This document shows positions 32,868-41,246 of a stretch of DNA of 64,000 nucleotides, piece after piece. Numbering within the stretch: position 1 is the first letter of the stretch; the number at the start of each line of letters is the position of its first letter. The translations under genes and the position numbers were made by a program. Source of the DNA: Phycisphaerae bacterium (GTDB lineage: Bacteria; Planctomycetota; Phycisphaerae; UBA1845; UTPLA1); NCBI GenBank assembly GCA_023150615.1, contig JAKLKO010000003.1:205553-269552 (forward strand), in the 5' to 3' direction. Below the pieces are notes generated by a model, which was not told the origin of the DNA, ran no database searches, and was given only the letters and a program-made list of their open reading frames with translations.

Positions 32868-33716
32868 TCAGGCAAGCAGCCGGCCGTTGCGACGGTCACC
32901 CGAGCCACGAGGGCGTCGGCTGACCGCGCTGCGACCGGCCAGGCCGGCGCTGCGCAGGGGAACGGTGTGTCGAACGGAGCCGTCGCCGTGACCGTTTCCG
33001 TCTCCGTTCCCGTTTCCGCGACCGGCCGCGTGCTCGACGCCGTCGCCGTTCTCGGAATCGGCGACCTGCGGGAGAAGCCGCATCGGGATGTCGGCGTTGG
33101 AGACGATCTGTTCGGTCGTCATCAGGATCGCGCCCTTCGCGTCCATCTGCCGCATGGAGATCTCGGCCTCCGGCGCGTTCCAATATCCACAGGCGTCCTG
33201 CACGACGACGACGTTTCGATGGCGCGCGAGCAGCGCGAGGACGGTCGCCTTGACGCAGTGTTCAGTGGTCACGCCGAACACGATTACGTGCCGCAGCGGC
33301 ATCTCCGTCAGCAGCCGGTCGGCCTTCGGATTGCCGAGCAGGTCGCGCGTGCGCTTCGCAAAGATAACTTGTCGATACCGTCGGAAGAGATCGTAAGGAA
33401 GGTCGAAGGTGTTGTCGCCGTCGATCAAAATGCGCCGTGGCAGGAGCGTGAACGGGAGCTTGCGCTGTCCCGGAGTTTGATCGACACAGTGCTTCGCCAT
33501 GCCGCTGTACATCGCTTCTTCGGGCCGGTGCACGTTGAGACTGGAGACCAACGGAATGGCCGATTCGCGCGACCATTCGAGCAAGCGGCAGACGTTGGGG
33601 ATGACCTCGGCACGATTCGCGACCGGAACCGCGCCGCTTGGCAGCAGATAGTCGCACTGCGTGTTGAGATCGAGAAGGACCTTCTCGAACGCACCGCGCC
33701 GATGACCGATGCTCAT
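32868..33716 (-). CDS. isochorismatase-like cysteine hydrolase
   Basis: 282 residues. Residues 1-205 are an isochorismatase-fold domain with the expected triad: Asp in LLDLNTQCDYL, Lys in IFAKRTRDLL and Cys in GVTTEHCVKATVLALLARH. Members hydrolyse amides or vinyl ethers (nicotinamide, ureidoacrylate, isochorismate); the substrate here is unknown. The C-terminal 70 residues are low-complexity: a Gly/Asn/Asp repeat encoded by imperfect GTTTCC-like hexamers on the plus strand near 32990-33020, then an Arg/Ser/Gly-rich tail. Confidence 0.83.
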   Translation of the reverse strand: MSIGHRRGAFEKVLLDLNTQCDYLLPSGAVPVANRAEVIPNVCRLLEWSRESAIPLVSSLNVHRPEEAMYSGMAKHCVDQTPGQRKLPFTLLPRRILIDGDNTFDLPYDLFRRYRQVIFAKRTRDLLGNPKADRLLTEMPLRHVIVFGVTTEHCVKATVLALLARHRNVVVVQDACGYWNAPEAEISMRQMDAKGAILMTTEQIVSNADIPMRLLPQVADSENGDGVEHAAGRGNGNGDGNGHGDGSVRHTVPLRSAGLAGRSAVSRRPRGSGDRRNGRLLA

Positions 33717-34107
33717 TCCCGCCTCCCGTACGGCGATCGATCGGTGCCGGACGCTGCCGGCGCTTGTCGGACGGTCAAGGTATGCGTTTGCCCGAGCGCT
33801 CGCTGAACACGAGCGAAGAGTTGAAGATTCGAACGGGCACTTCTTTCCCCTAACCGCCGCAAGAATACTACCTCGTGCGTTTCGGGAAATCGAGTGCCTT
33901 CAACAACAATTCACACCGAATCCACCAAGGCCTGACAACTCGGACGCCCCCCCGCCGATCTCCCCGCGCGACCCGCAGAATCGTTTCGTCCGGCAAATTC
34001 GGAACCCGGTTCGACTCCGGACAATCGTCCTGGGTCCCGCCCGTCGGCTTGACACCATCCCGCCCAGACCCGAGAAATCACAGCGTCTACCCGGGAGCCT
34101 CGGGGTC
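33717..34107. other. gene-free 391-bp stretch
   Basis: It separates the divergent hydrolase and lipoprotein genes. The middle part (33830-33990) is less GC-rich than its surroundings. I see no tRNA, repeat or clear -35/-10 pair, and the reading frames across it lack ribosome sites or recognisable content. Confidence 0.5.
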
Positions 34108-35076
34108 ATGAATCCCAAACGAGCGATCTTCGCACGGAACCTCCTGCGGGCACTTGCGCTGCTCACGCCCGCGCTCGGCTCCATCGCATGCGAGGACGTG
34201 GATTGGGATTGGGAGTGGCGCTGGTGGGAACGTCCGACTCGGCGCGTCGAGCCGAGCCGCCGAACCGTCCGTCCCGAACGCCGCGCGCCCCGCGAACCGC
34301 CGACCGAAACCGCGTCGGTTCAGACGTCGCCGTCGGCGGCCGAAGAGCCCAGCGCTGCCGCTTCACCCGAATCGCTGCTGCCCGTTGAAGCGCAAACCGG
34401 CGCGTTCTTCCAGTTGTACCTGGTCAGCGAACCGGCGGCGCTGAATTCGAGCCCCACCGTCGAGCGCGTCAAGCTGCGAAGCGCCACGGCGCGATTCGCG
34501 GCCCTGCTTCTCGCGCAGTTGTACGTGCCGATCGGCGTCGGCGGCGGCGACCATCAGCACTACCTGATCTACCAGGACGTCGACGAGTTTCGCGCAGCGC
34601 GGGCGGCGATCGAGTGGATCGACGTCTCCGAGCCGGATACGGGGGCGGTCGATCCGAACGCGGTGTTCCAGCGCGCCGTGCGGCGCGTGATGGACGTTCT
34701 TCGATCCGGCGCTGCGCCGCCGCGCGAGACCGTCGAGCGCTGCCAGCTCGCGCTCGCGCAGTCGGCACAGAGCCTTGCGCTCGACACGCCGCGCCGATGG
34801 GCCGCCGCCGTCCTCGCGGCGCGTCTGACGATGGACCAGATGTTCGACTACGGCGGCGCGCGCGGATTCTGGGACCAGGCCGAGCGTCTCTCCGCCGCCG
34901 GGTCGATTGAGCGACTCTCCGTCGCGTGGGGCCGTGCTGAGAGCTTTGATCTGGAAGGCGACCGCAGCACCGCGGCCGAGGTCTGCCGCGCCATCTGCGA
35001 TCAGTTCGCGCCCCATTCCCGCGCCCAGGCGTACCAGCGGGCCAAGTCGTACGTGGCCGGCGCGGTGCGCCGCTGA
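34108..35076 (+). CDS. unknown exported protein, probable lipoprotein
   Basis: 322 residues from ATG at MNPKRAIFARN. A signal peptide (LLRALALLTPALGSIAC) ends in a lipobox-like IAC. Just after the Cys comes a striking Trp/Asp/Glu segment (DVDWDWEWRWWERP), then an Arg/Pro and Ser/Ala/Glu-rich linker to about residue 90. The remainder is helical and resembles a TPR-like repeat region (RFAALLLAQLYVPIG, RWAAAVLAARLTMDQMFDY, TAAEVCRAICDQF). I do not recognise the family. A surface-anchored scaffold is possible but is only an inference. Confidence 0.6.
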   Translation: MNPKRAIFARNLLRALALLTPALGSIACEDVDWDWEWRWWERPTRRVEPSRRTVRPERRAPREPPTETASVQTSPSAAEEPSAAASPESLLPVEAQTGAFFQLYLVSEPAALNSSPTVERVKLRSATARFAALLLAQLYVPIGVGGGDHQHYLIYQDVDEFRAARAAIEWIDVSEPDTGAVDPNAVFQRAVRRVMDVLRSGAAPPRETVERCQLALAQSAQSLALDTPRRWAAAVLAARLTMDQMFDYGGARGFWDQAERLSAAGSIERLSVAWGRAESFDLEGDRSTAAEVCRAICDQFAPHSRAQAYQRAKSYVAGAVRR

Positions 35077-35110
35077 CAAGCCGCGGTCGCAGCGAGCCAG
35101 GTCGTGCGGG

Positions 35111-35275
35111 CTAGTTCGGTCGCTTCCGCGTCCGGCTGTGCCGCACGCGGTTATTGAGACCTTCGAGCTGCCGCAGGTAGTCGTTCAGGTCGTTCTCGGA
35201 GAACTGCTGAAGGAACTCCGGACGCGCGGAGCGGTTCAGAGACATGATCCGCTGAATCATTTCTCGCTTGGACAT
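35111..35275 (-). CDS. 54-residue small protein, probable conserved planctomycete type
   Basis: Starts MSKREMIQRIMSLNRS and continues SARPEFLQQFSENDLNDYL; the end is basic (RHSRTRKRPN). GGGAG lies ten bases upstream of the ATG. It is strongly helical, with an N-terminal amphipathic helix, a PEFL-QFSENDLNDYLRQLE middle and an Arg-rich tail. From memory, short proteins with a similar SARPEFL...F...DL..YL core occur in planctomycetes, but I cannot confirm this here. No function is known. It is divergent from the methyltransferase gene. Confidence 0.65.
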   Translation of the reverse strand: MSKREMIQRIMSLNRSARPEFLQQFSENDLNDYLRQLEGLNNRVRHSRTRKRPN

Positions 35276-35471
35276 CGTGAAACGACTCCCGCAGGGCGAT
35301 CGGCGAGCCTTGCGGGCCGTGGGTCAGGCAGCGCCGGCTTACGATCATCGGTCGCGATGCCGGGCCGACTTGAGCCATCGCGATACGCGACGGACCGGGC
35401 GGTGTAAGATGCCGCCGGTCCGCCGAAGACGCGTCGTCGACCGCCGGACGGGACGAGGAGTTCGCTCCGCC

Positions 35472-36143
35472 GTGCACCAGACTCCGCACCGCATGAAGCA
35501 CAGCGCCCGCCACGAGTTCGAGCGCTGGGCGCACACGTACGATCGCTCGATCCTGCAACGGCTGGTCTTTCAGCCGTCTTATCGGGCGTTTCTGACCGAA
35601 CTGGTCCGCTGGCGGAGCGACGACCCGCGGCCGTTCGACATGCTCGACGTCGGCTGCGGCACCGGCACGTGGCCGGCGATGGTTGCCGCGACCGAACTGC
35701 CCGTCGGGCGGCTCGTCGGGCTGGACTACGCCTACGCGATGTGCCGGCTGGCGCACGAAAAAGCCGCGGCGATCGACGACGCGGCGATCCAGTTCGTCAA
35801 CGGCGATTCGGAGCACCTGCCGTTCGCCGATGCATCGTTCGACCTCGTGACGTGCAGCAACTCGTTCCACCACTACCCGCACCAGGGAGCGGTGGTGCGC
35901 GAGTTCCGCCGGCTGCTGCGGCCGGGCGGACGGCTCATGATCATTGACGGTTTCCGCGACAACCTGATCGGCTGGATCGCCTTTGACGTGCTCGTGGCGC
36001 GGGCGGAGGGCGACGTGCATCACGCGCCGTGGTCGCTCATGCGGCGTTACGCGCTGGAGGCGGGCTTTGGCCGCGTGGAACAGCGGAAGTTCGGTGTGCT
36101 CATCCCGCTGTTCATCACGGTCGCACACGTGGCGGAATTGTGA
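35472..36143 (+). CDS. class I SAM-dependent methyltransferase
   Basis: 223 residues from GTG with AGGAG 11 bases upstream; ATG at 35493 is the alternative. Methyltransferase type 11 features: FDMLDVGCGTGTW (SAM loop), LVGLDYAYAMCRLAHEKA, FVNGDSEHLPFADASFDLVT, then FHHYPHQGAVVREFRRLLRPGG. The N-terminus (HEFERWAHTYDRSILQRLVF) resembles UbiE/demethylmenaquinone-type enzymes, but the substrate is open. Only 68 nt separate its stop from the best phosphatase start. Confidence 0.83.
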   Translation: MHQTPHRMKHSARHEFERWAHTYDRSILQRLVFQPSYRAFLTELVRWRSDDPRPFDMLDVGCGTGTWPAMVAATELPVGRLVGLDYAYAMCRLAHEKAAAIDDAAIQFVNGDSEHLPFADASFDLVTCSNSFHHYPHQGAVVREFRRLLRPGGRLMIIDGFRDNLIGWIAFDVLVARAEGDVHHAPWSLMRRYALEAGFGRVEQRKFGVLIPLFITVAHVAEL

Positions 36144-36211
36144 CACGTTCTGGAACCACCCGTTCCGCCGCCGCCGTCCGGGCGGGTAAGATCGTGCCGG
36201 AAGGTGCCGGT

Positions 36212-37462
36212 GTGCGCTCGGACAGCGACAAGATCGCGATGCTCATGAAGGTGCTCGAGGTCTCGCGCCGGCTCGGCGCGACGATCGACCTCGAGGAGTT
36301 GCTCGGCTTCATCGAGCAGGCCGCCCTCGCCGTGCTCGACTGCGAACGGGCTACCGTCTTCCTCTGGGACCGCAAGACCGACGAGTTGTACAGTCGGCTG
36401 GCCACCGGCGTCGGCGAGTTGCGCATCCCGGTCAACCGGGGCATCGCCGGGGAGGTGGCGCGGACCGGCTCGGTGGTCAACGTGCCGGACGCGTATCGCG
36501 ATCCGCGGTTCAATCCCGAGATCGACCGCAAGACCGGCTTCGTCACGCGGAACATCCTCTCGTTTCCGCTCATCGGGCATGATCAGTTGACCGTCGGCGT
36601 GCTGCAGGTGCTCAACAAGCGCAGCGGCGGTTTCGACGATTGGGATGAGACGCTCGTGCGGACGTTTGGCGCGCAGGTCGGCGTGGCGCTCCAGCGGCAA
36701 TTGCTGCTTGAGCAGTTCGCTGAGAAGCAGCGCATTGAGCACGATCTCGGCATCGCCCGGAACATCCAGCAGGCGCTGATCCCCGAGGCCCCGCCCGATG
36801 CCGCGGGCTTCGATATCGCCGGATGGAACAAGCCGGCCGACGAGACGGGCGGCGATTGCTACGACTTTTTGACCCTCGATCGCGGAGAGATCGCTGTCAC
36901 GATCGCCGACGCAACCGGCCACGGCATCGGCCCGGCGCTGGTTATCGCCGAATGCCGCGCGCTGCTGCGGGCCTGTGCGTCGCTGACCGACTCGCTGCCG
37001 CGGATCGTCAAGCTCGTCAACAACCTGCTCTGCAACGACCTGCCGGACAACCGCTTCGTGACGGCCTTCTTCGGACTACTTCGGCCGGCCGAAGCGCGAC
37101 TGTCGTTCGTGTCGGCCGGGCACGGTCCGATCGTCTTCTTCAACGCCGAGCACGGCACGTTTGAGTCGCTGCCGATCAACGGCGTGCCGTTCGGCATCCT
37201 CGAAGGCGTCGAATACGACGATCCGATCGAGGTCGCATTTCGCGCCGGCGACATGTTGCTGCTGTTCACCGACGGGTTCTTCGAAGCGACCAACGCGCAG
37301 CGCGAACAGTTCGGCATGAACCGCGTGCAGCAGATCATCGCCGCGCAGCGCAGCGCGACTGCGTCGGAGTTGATCGAGCGCATCTACGCGGAGGTCGTCG
37401 CATTCTCGGGCGGCGCACCGCAGGCCGACGATCTGACCGCCGTGATCATCCGCAAGCTCTGA
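36212..37462 (+). CDS. GAF-SpoIIE (PP2C-type) serine phosphatase
   Basis: 416 residues from a GTG with GGAAGG seven bases upstream; a longer start overlapping the methyltransferase stop (GTGA at 36140) is possible. The GAF domain is at about 15-165 (CERATVFLWDRKTDELYSRL, GIAGEVARTGSVVNVPDAY). After a linker helix (HDLGIARNIQQALIPEAPP) comes a SpoIIE/RsbU-type phosphatase domain: DETGGDCYDF, ADATGHGIGPALVIAE, VSAGHGPIVFF, LFTDGFFEATN, QADDLTAVIIRK. Such proteins dephosphorylate anti-anti-sigma or similar STAS proteins in response to a GAF ligand. Confidence 0.9.
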   Translation: MRSDSDKIAMLMKVLEVSRRLGATIDLEELLGFIEQAALAVLDCERATVFLWDRKTDELYSRLATGVGELRIPVNRGIAGEVARTGSVVNVPDAYRDPRFNPEIDRKTGFVTRNILSFPLIGHDQLTVGVLQVLNKRSGGFDDWDETLVRTFGAQVGVALQRQLLLEQFAEKQRIEHDLGIARNIQQALIPEAPPDAAGFDIAGWNKPADETGGDCYDFLTLDRGEIAVTIADATGHGIGPALVIAECRALLRACASLTDSLPRIVKLVNNLLCNDLPDNRFVTAFFGLLRPAEARLSFVSAGHGPIVFFNAEHGTFESLPINGVPFGILEGVEYDDPIEVAFRAGDMLLLFTDGFFEATNAQREQFGMNRVQQIIAAQRSATASELIERIYAEVVAFSGGAPQADDLTAVIIRKL

Positions 37463-37481
37463 TCCGGCGGCGCCCGCCGGA
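37463..37481. terminator. hairpin between the convergent phosphatase genes
   Basis: TCCGGCGG-CGC-CCGCCGGA, a perfect 8-bp stem with a 3-nt loop, fills the 22-nt gap. It starts at the first base after the upstream stop codon. There is no T-run; a bidirectional terminator is inferred from position. Confidence 0.5.
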
Positions 37482-37484
37482 CCG

Positions 37485-39260
37485 TCAGCGGACCTTCGCC
37501 ACCACGACCGTCATGTCGTCCGTTTGCGGCGCCAGGCCCGCGAAGCGCCGGACGTCCCAGACGAGCTGGTTCGCCATCTGCGCCGCGGGGAGCGCTGCGT
37601 GCCGCCGAATCGACTCGTGCAGGCGCTGACGGCCGTACGAGCGCTCGTTGTAATCCATCGCTTCCAGCAGTCCGTCGGTCACGAAGACCAGGATGTCGCC
37701 GCCGCGAAGATCGAGCACGCCGCGCTCGTACGTCGCGCCCGGCTGAATGCCGAGCACGGTTCCGCCGACGTCCAGCTCCCGAAGCGCGCCGTCGCGCAGC
37801 AGGATCGCGGGCTCGTGGCCGGCGTTGCAGAACGTGAATCGCCGCCCGTTCGAATCGAGCACGCCGTAGAACGCCGTGACAAACTCCTCCGGTCGCGTGT
37901 CGCGGCACAACTGGCGATTGACCTCGCTGATGATGCGGTCGATGTCGTAGATGCTCTTGGTGTGCGCCCGCAGCGATGCCTTCGCCGCCGCCATCAGCAG
38001 CGACGCCGGCACGCCCTTGCCCACGACGTCGGCGATCACGATTCCGACGTGCTGCTCGGGCAACTCGATGAAATCGTAGAAGTCGCCGCCGAGGTCCGAG
38101 CTTGGCTGATACACGCAGCCGAACTCGATGTTCGGCGACCGCGGCGCCGACGCCGGCAGCATCCGCATCTGCACCTCGCCGGCCAGCCGCACCTGCCGCT
38201 CCAGCTCCGCGGCCTCCTCGGCCTCGCGGCGCATCCGCGCGTGGATGATCGCCGCCGCGGCCTGCGCGGCGACGGCCCGAAGGAGCGAGACCTCCAGCGC
38301 GCTAAACGTCCGCTTGCCCTCGGCATAGACCCGCATGACGCCGATCGAGTGGCCGCGATAGGTCAGGCTCGTCACCAGCGCGCTGTGAATCCCCTCGTGG
38401 GCTGCTTCCTCCTTGTAGACGGTCCGCGGGTCGTTGGGCATGTCCTCGACATACACGACCTTGCCGCTGAGCGCCTCGGCGTCGATCGGGCTGGCCGACA
38501 CGTGCAGCGGGCCTTTGTTGAGGTAGTCGGCCGACAGGTTGTGCACGGCGGCGATCTTCAGCTCGTCCGTCTCTTCGTTCAGCAGGCGAATGCCAGCCGC
38601 CTTCACGTTGAGCACGTCCGTCACGAGCTTCGCCGCGAGGTTGAGCACGGACTGCAGGTCTCGTTCGCCGGCGAGCAGGGTCGAGACGTGGTAGACGGTG
38701 CTCAACTCGCGGACCCGCTGCTGAAGCTCCCAGCCCTGGTAGCACAGCCGTGCCAGCGTCGTCGCGAACAACTGCGCGAAGCGAGTCGCGGCCGTCATCT
38801 CGCGATCGGACCAGTTCCGCAGGCCCCACGCCGCGCGCCGGAGGGTGTCGTAGTCGAGGTCAAAGCGCTCGGCGATCTCGCGCACCTGCTCGTCGGACAG
38901 CGGACGGCGCGGCCGATCACCGACGATGATCGCCCCGAGGCGCTGACCGCCGACCGTGATCGGCGCGGCGAATTGCGTCAGGCCGGCGTGGCACTCGCGC
39001 TGGCACGGCTCGCCGAGCGTACAGGCGGCGAGCGTCGCGGCGACGTGGCTCTCACGGCAGGCCTCGGCCGACGCGGGATGATCGAGCAGCCGACGGCAGA
39101 AGTCGTTCTCGTGGTGCGTCTCGGTGACGGGCGCGCCGCGCGCATCGCGGATGCTCGTCGCGACGCCCGTCAGCGCCGCGAAGGCGTTCTGCATCTCCCG
39201 CAGCGCGGACTCCTCCACGAATTCGGTCAGTGCGGGTACGGAATCAGCGGCCACGCTCAT
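37485..39260 (-). CDS. PocR-GAF-SpoIIE serine phosphatase
   Basis: 591 residues. Residues 15-165 look like a PocR-type sensory domain with several cysteines (FCRRLLDHP, EACRESH, GEPCQRECHAGLTQFAAPI, GAIIVGDRP). A GAF domain follows (190-345: VLNVKAAGIRLLNEETDELK, VYVEDMPNDPR), then a helix (LERQVRLAGEVQMRMLPAS) and a SpoIIE phosphatase domain: DLGGDFYDFIELP, VIADVVGKGVPASLLMAAA, FCNAGHEPAILL, VFVTDGLLEAMD, QTDDMTVVVAKVR. It pairs convergently with the other SpoIIE phosphatase. No STAS or kinase partner is in the window. Confidence 0.88.
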   Translation of the reverse strand: MSVAADSVPALTEFVEESALREMQNAFAALTGVATSIRDARGAPVTETHHENDFCRRLLDHPASAEACRESHVAATLAACTLGEPCQRECHAGLTQFAAPITVGGQRLGAIIVGDRPRRPLSDEQVREIAERFDLDYDTLRRAAWGLRNWSDREMTAATRFAQLFATTLARLCYQGWELQQRVRELSTVYHVSTLLAGERDLQSVLNLAAKLVTDVLNVKAAGIRLLNEETDELKIAAVHNLSADYLNKGPLHVSASPIDAEALSGKVVYVEDMPNDPRTVYKEEAAHEGIHSALVTSLTYRGHSIGVMRVYAEGKRTFSALEVSLLRAVAAQAAAAIIHARMRREAEEAAELERQVRLAGEVQMRMLPASAPRSPNIEFGCVYQPSSDLGGDFYDFIELPEQHVGIVIADVVGKGVPASLLMAAAKASLRAHTKSIYDIDRIISEVNRQLCRDTRPEEFVTAFYGVLDSNGRRFTFCNAGHEPAILLRDGALRELDVGGTVLGIQPGATYERGVLDLRGGDILVFVTDGLLEAMDYNERSYGRQRLHESIRRHAALPAAQMANQLVWDVRRFAGLAPQTDDMTVVVAKVR

Positions 39261-39332
39261 GCGAAGGTCTCAAACGCCGTCTCGAATAGTACATGTGGGA
39301 CCGGTTCGAGAAGCTCGCATAGTATACGCTGC

Positions 39333-40052
39333 ATGAACCTCGTTCGCTACGGCCGGCATCTCGGGCATCGTCCGCGCGAGGTCGTGCTGCTGCGCGGACT
39401 GCCGTGCATCTGGAGCCGTTGCAGCTTCTGCGACTACATCGCCGACAACACGACCGACGTGGCCGAGATCCGCCGCGTCGCCGACGAGGCGCTGGCGCGC
39501 GTCACGGGCGAGTTCGGACGGCTGCAGGTCATCAACTCCGGCAGCATCCAAGAACTGCCGCCGCCGGTGTTGGAGCAAATCCGAACGCTGCTGGTCGAGC
39601 GTGGCATCGAAGAGTTCTACACCGAGTCCTACTGGGCCTATCGCAACTCGTTCGACGAGACGCGGCGCTTCTTCCGCGTTTCGAATCGCCGCGGCCGGAC
39701 GGTCCGCACGCACCTGTTCCTCGGCGTCGAGACCTTTGACGACGGACTGCGCAACGGCATCCTCAACAAGTCCATGCACTGGTCCGGTCCGGACGACGTC
39801 GCGGCCGCGACGGATTCGATCTGCCTGATGATCGGCTTCCGCGGTCAGACGCGCGACATCGTGCGGCGCGACATCGATCTGCTCCTGTCGAAGTTCCGCT
39901 ACGGGATCATCAACCTGTTCTCGCCCAACACGAAGTCGGCGGGCCTGATCGACGAAGAGATCAAGGCGTGGTTTGTCGAGGAGTTCGCCTGGCTGCGCGA
40001 CGTCGAAAAGGTGGACGTGCTGCTGAACAACACTGACTTCGGCGTCGGCTGA
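39333..40052 (+). CDS. radical-SAM-like Fe-S protein with CX4CX2C motif
   Basis: 239 residues from ATG; the open frame upstream is only the shadow of the phosphatase gene. The cluster motif is LPCIWSRCSFCDY, with C25, C30 and C33 (CX4CX2C rather than the canonical CX3CX2C). Radical-SAM-like features follow: INSGSIQELPPPVLEQI and HLFLGVETFDDGLRNGILNK (the SAM-contacting strand region), with GFRGQTRDIVRRDIDLLL near the end. The substrate is unknown. A TAGTAT box ends seven bases before the ATG, with no Shine-Dalgarno, so its mRNA may be leaderless. Confidence 0.72.
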   Translation: MNLVRYGRHLGHRPREVVLLRGLPCIWSRCSFCDYIADNTTDVAEIRRVADEALARVTGEFGRLQVINSGSIQELPPPVLEQIRTLLVERGIEEFYTESYWAYRNSFDETRRFFRVSNRRGRTVRTHLFLGVETFDDGLRNGILNKSMHWSGPDDVAAATDSICLMIGFRGQTRDIVRRDIDLLLSKFRYGIINLFSPNTKSAGLIDEEIKAWFVEEFAWLRDVEKVDVLLNNTDFGVG

Positions 40053-40150
40053 GCACCGCCGCGCTTTGAGTTCCGTGCGCGGCGCGCATGGCGGCGTGCC
40101 GCAGTTTGCCAGAGCCGACCGTCGCTCATAACATACGCGGCGTCCTGCGG

Positions 40151-41233
40151 ATGCATGAGTCCATGGCCGAAACTCTCGCCAATCTCGTCAAGGGCCTCGA
40201 ACGGCACGGCATGTCCGGGACGATCGAAGGCGATGCCTCGCGCGCCATCCGCGCCGTCGCCACGCTCGAGGACGCCGGCCCGGACGAGATCAGCTTCCTG
40301 TCCAACCCCAAGTACGAGAAGCTCCTCGCGACCACCCGCGCCGGCGCGGTAATCGTCGGCCTGAAGCAGGGCGTGCCGAACGGCCTGACCGTTGTGCGGA
40401 CCGCCGATCCGTACGCGGCCGTCACCGCGATGATCGTCGCGCTGCACGGCTACCGCCGACACCCGGGCGGCGGAATTCACCCGAGTGCGGTGATCGACCC
40501 GTCGGCCGAGATCGGCGAGAGCGCCAACATCCACCACGGCGTAACGATCGGTGCGAACGCCCGGATCGGCCAGAATGTCGTGATGTACCCGGGCGTCTAT
40601 GTTGCGGCCCGATGCCGGATCGGCGACAACTGCGTGTTGCATCCAAACGTCGTTCTGTATGAAGACTGCATCCTCGGTCGGCGCGTCACGATCCATGCCG
40701 GCAGCGTGATCGGGGAAGACGGACTCGGCTATGCGCCGGTCGGCGAGAAGTGGCACAAGATCCCGCAGGTCGGCATCGTCGAGATCGGCGACGACGTCGA
40801 GATCGGCGCGAACTGCACCATCGACCGCGCGACGCTCGGCAAGACCGTCATCGGCGCGGGTTCGAAGTTCAGCAACCTCATCGCCATCGGGCACGGAACG
40901 AAGATCGGCACCGATTGCATGTTCGTCGCGCACGTCGGCATCGCCGGGTCGGTCACCGTCGGCAACCACGTCACCATGGCCGGCAAGGTCGGCGTCGCCG
41001 GACACCTGACGATCGGCGACAACGCACAGCTCGCCGCCATGGCGGGCGTGATGAACGACATCCCGGCGAACACGCGGGCGCTCGGCCAGCCGGCCATGCC
41101 GATGAACGACGCGAAGCGCGTCTATGCGTCGCTACCGAAGCTGCCCGAGCTGCGCGAGCGGCTGCGGCGCCTCGAGGCCGAGGTGGAGCGACTCCGCGCC
41201 GGCGTCAACCCGAACGTCTCCTCGCCACCGTGA
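40151..41233 (+). CDS. lpxD: UDP-3-O-acylglucosamine N-acyltransferase
   Basis: 360 residues from ATG at MHESMAETLA; MAETLA four codons later is an alternative. Third step of lipid A synthesis, in the cytoplasm. The N-terminal uridine-binding domain (DEISFLSNPKYEKLL) is followed by a left-handed beta-helix of hexapeptide repeats (IHPSAVIDPSAEIGESANIH). The catalytic His is probably that in IAIGHGTKIG, where E. coli has IAHN. The C-terminus is a helix (LRERLRRLEAEVERL) longer than in E. coli LpxD (341). It implies an LPS-type outer membrane. Confidence 0.93.
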   Translation: MHESMAETLANLVKGLERHGMSGTIEGDASRAIRAVATLEDAGPDEISFLSNPKYEKLLATTRAGAVIVGLKQGVPNGLTVVRTADPYAAVTAMIVALHGYRRHPGGGIHPSAVIDPSAEIGESANIHHGVTIGANARIGQNVVMYPGVYVAARCRIGDNCVLHPNVVLYEDCILGRRVTIHAGSVIGEDGLGYAPVGEKWHKIPQVGIVEIGDDVEIGANCTIDRATLGKTVIGAGSKFSNLIAIGHGTKIGTDCMFVAHVGIAGSVTVGNHVTMAGKVGVAGHLTIGDNAQLAAMAGVMNDIPANTRALGQPAMPMNDAKRVYASLPKLPELRERLRRLEAEVERLRAGVNPNVSSPP

Positions 41234-41246
41234 GCCCACTGGCTTC

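Noticed and set aside
32990..33025. CRISPR-like or satellite array
   Set aside because: The hexamers are short, imperfect, and lie within a coding frame; no spacer structure.
33900..34184. 94-codon minus-strand frame in the gene-free stretch
   Set aside because: No ribosome site, Arg/Gly/Ser-rich composition and overlap with the lipoprotein start.
37524..39332. 600-codon extension upstream of the radical-SAM-like gene
   Set aside because: Continuous frame but it is antisense to the PocR-GAF-SpoIIE gene; the real start is the ATG at 39333.
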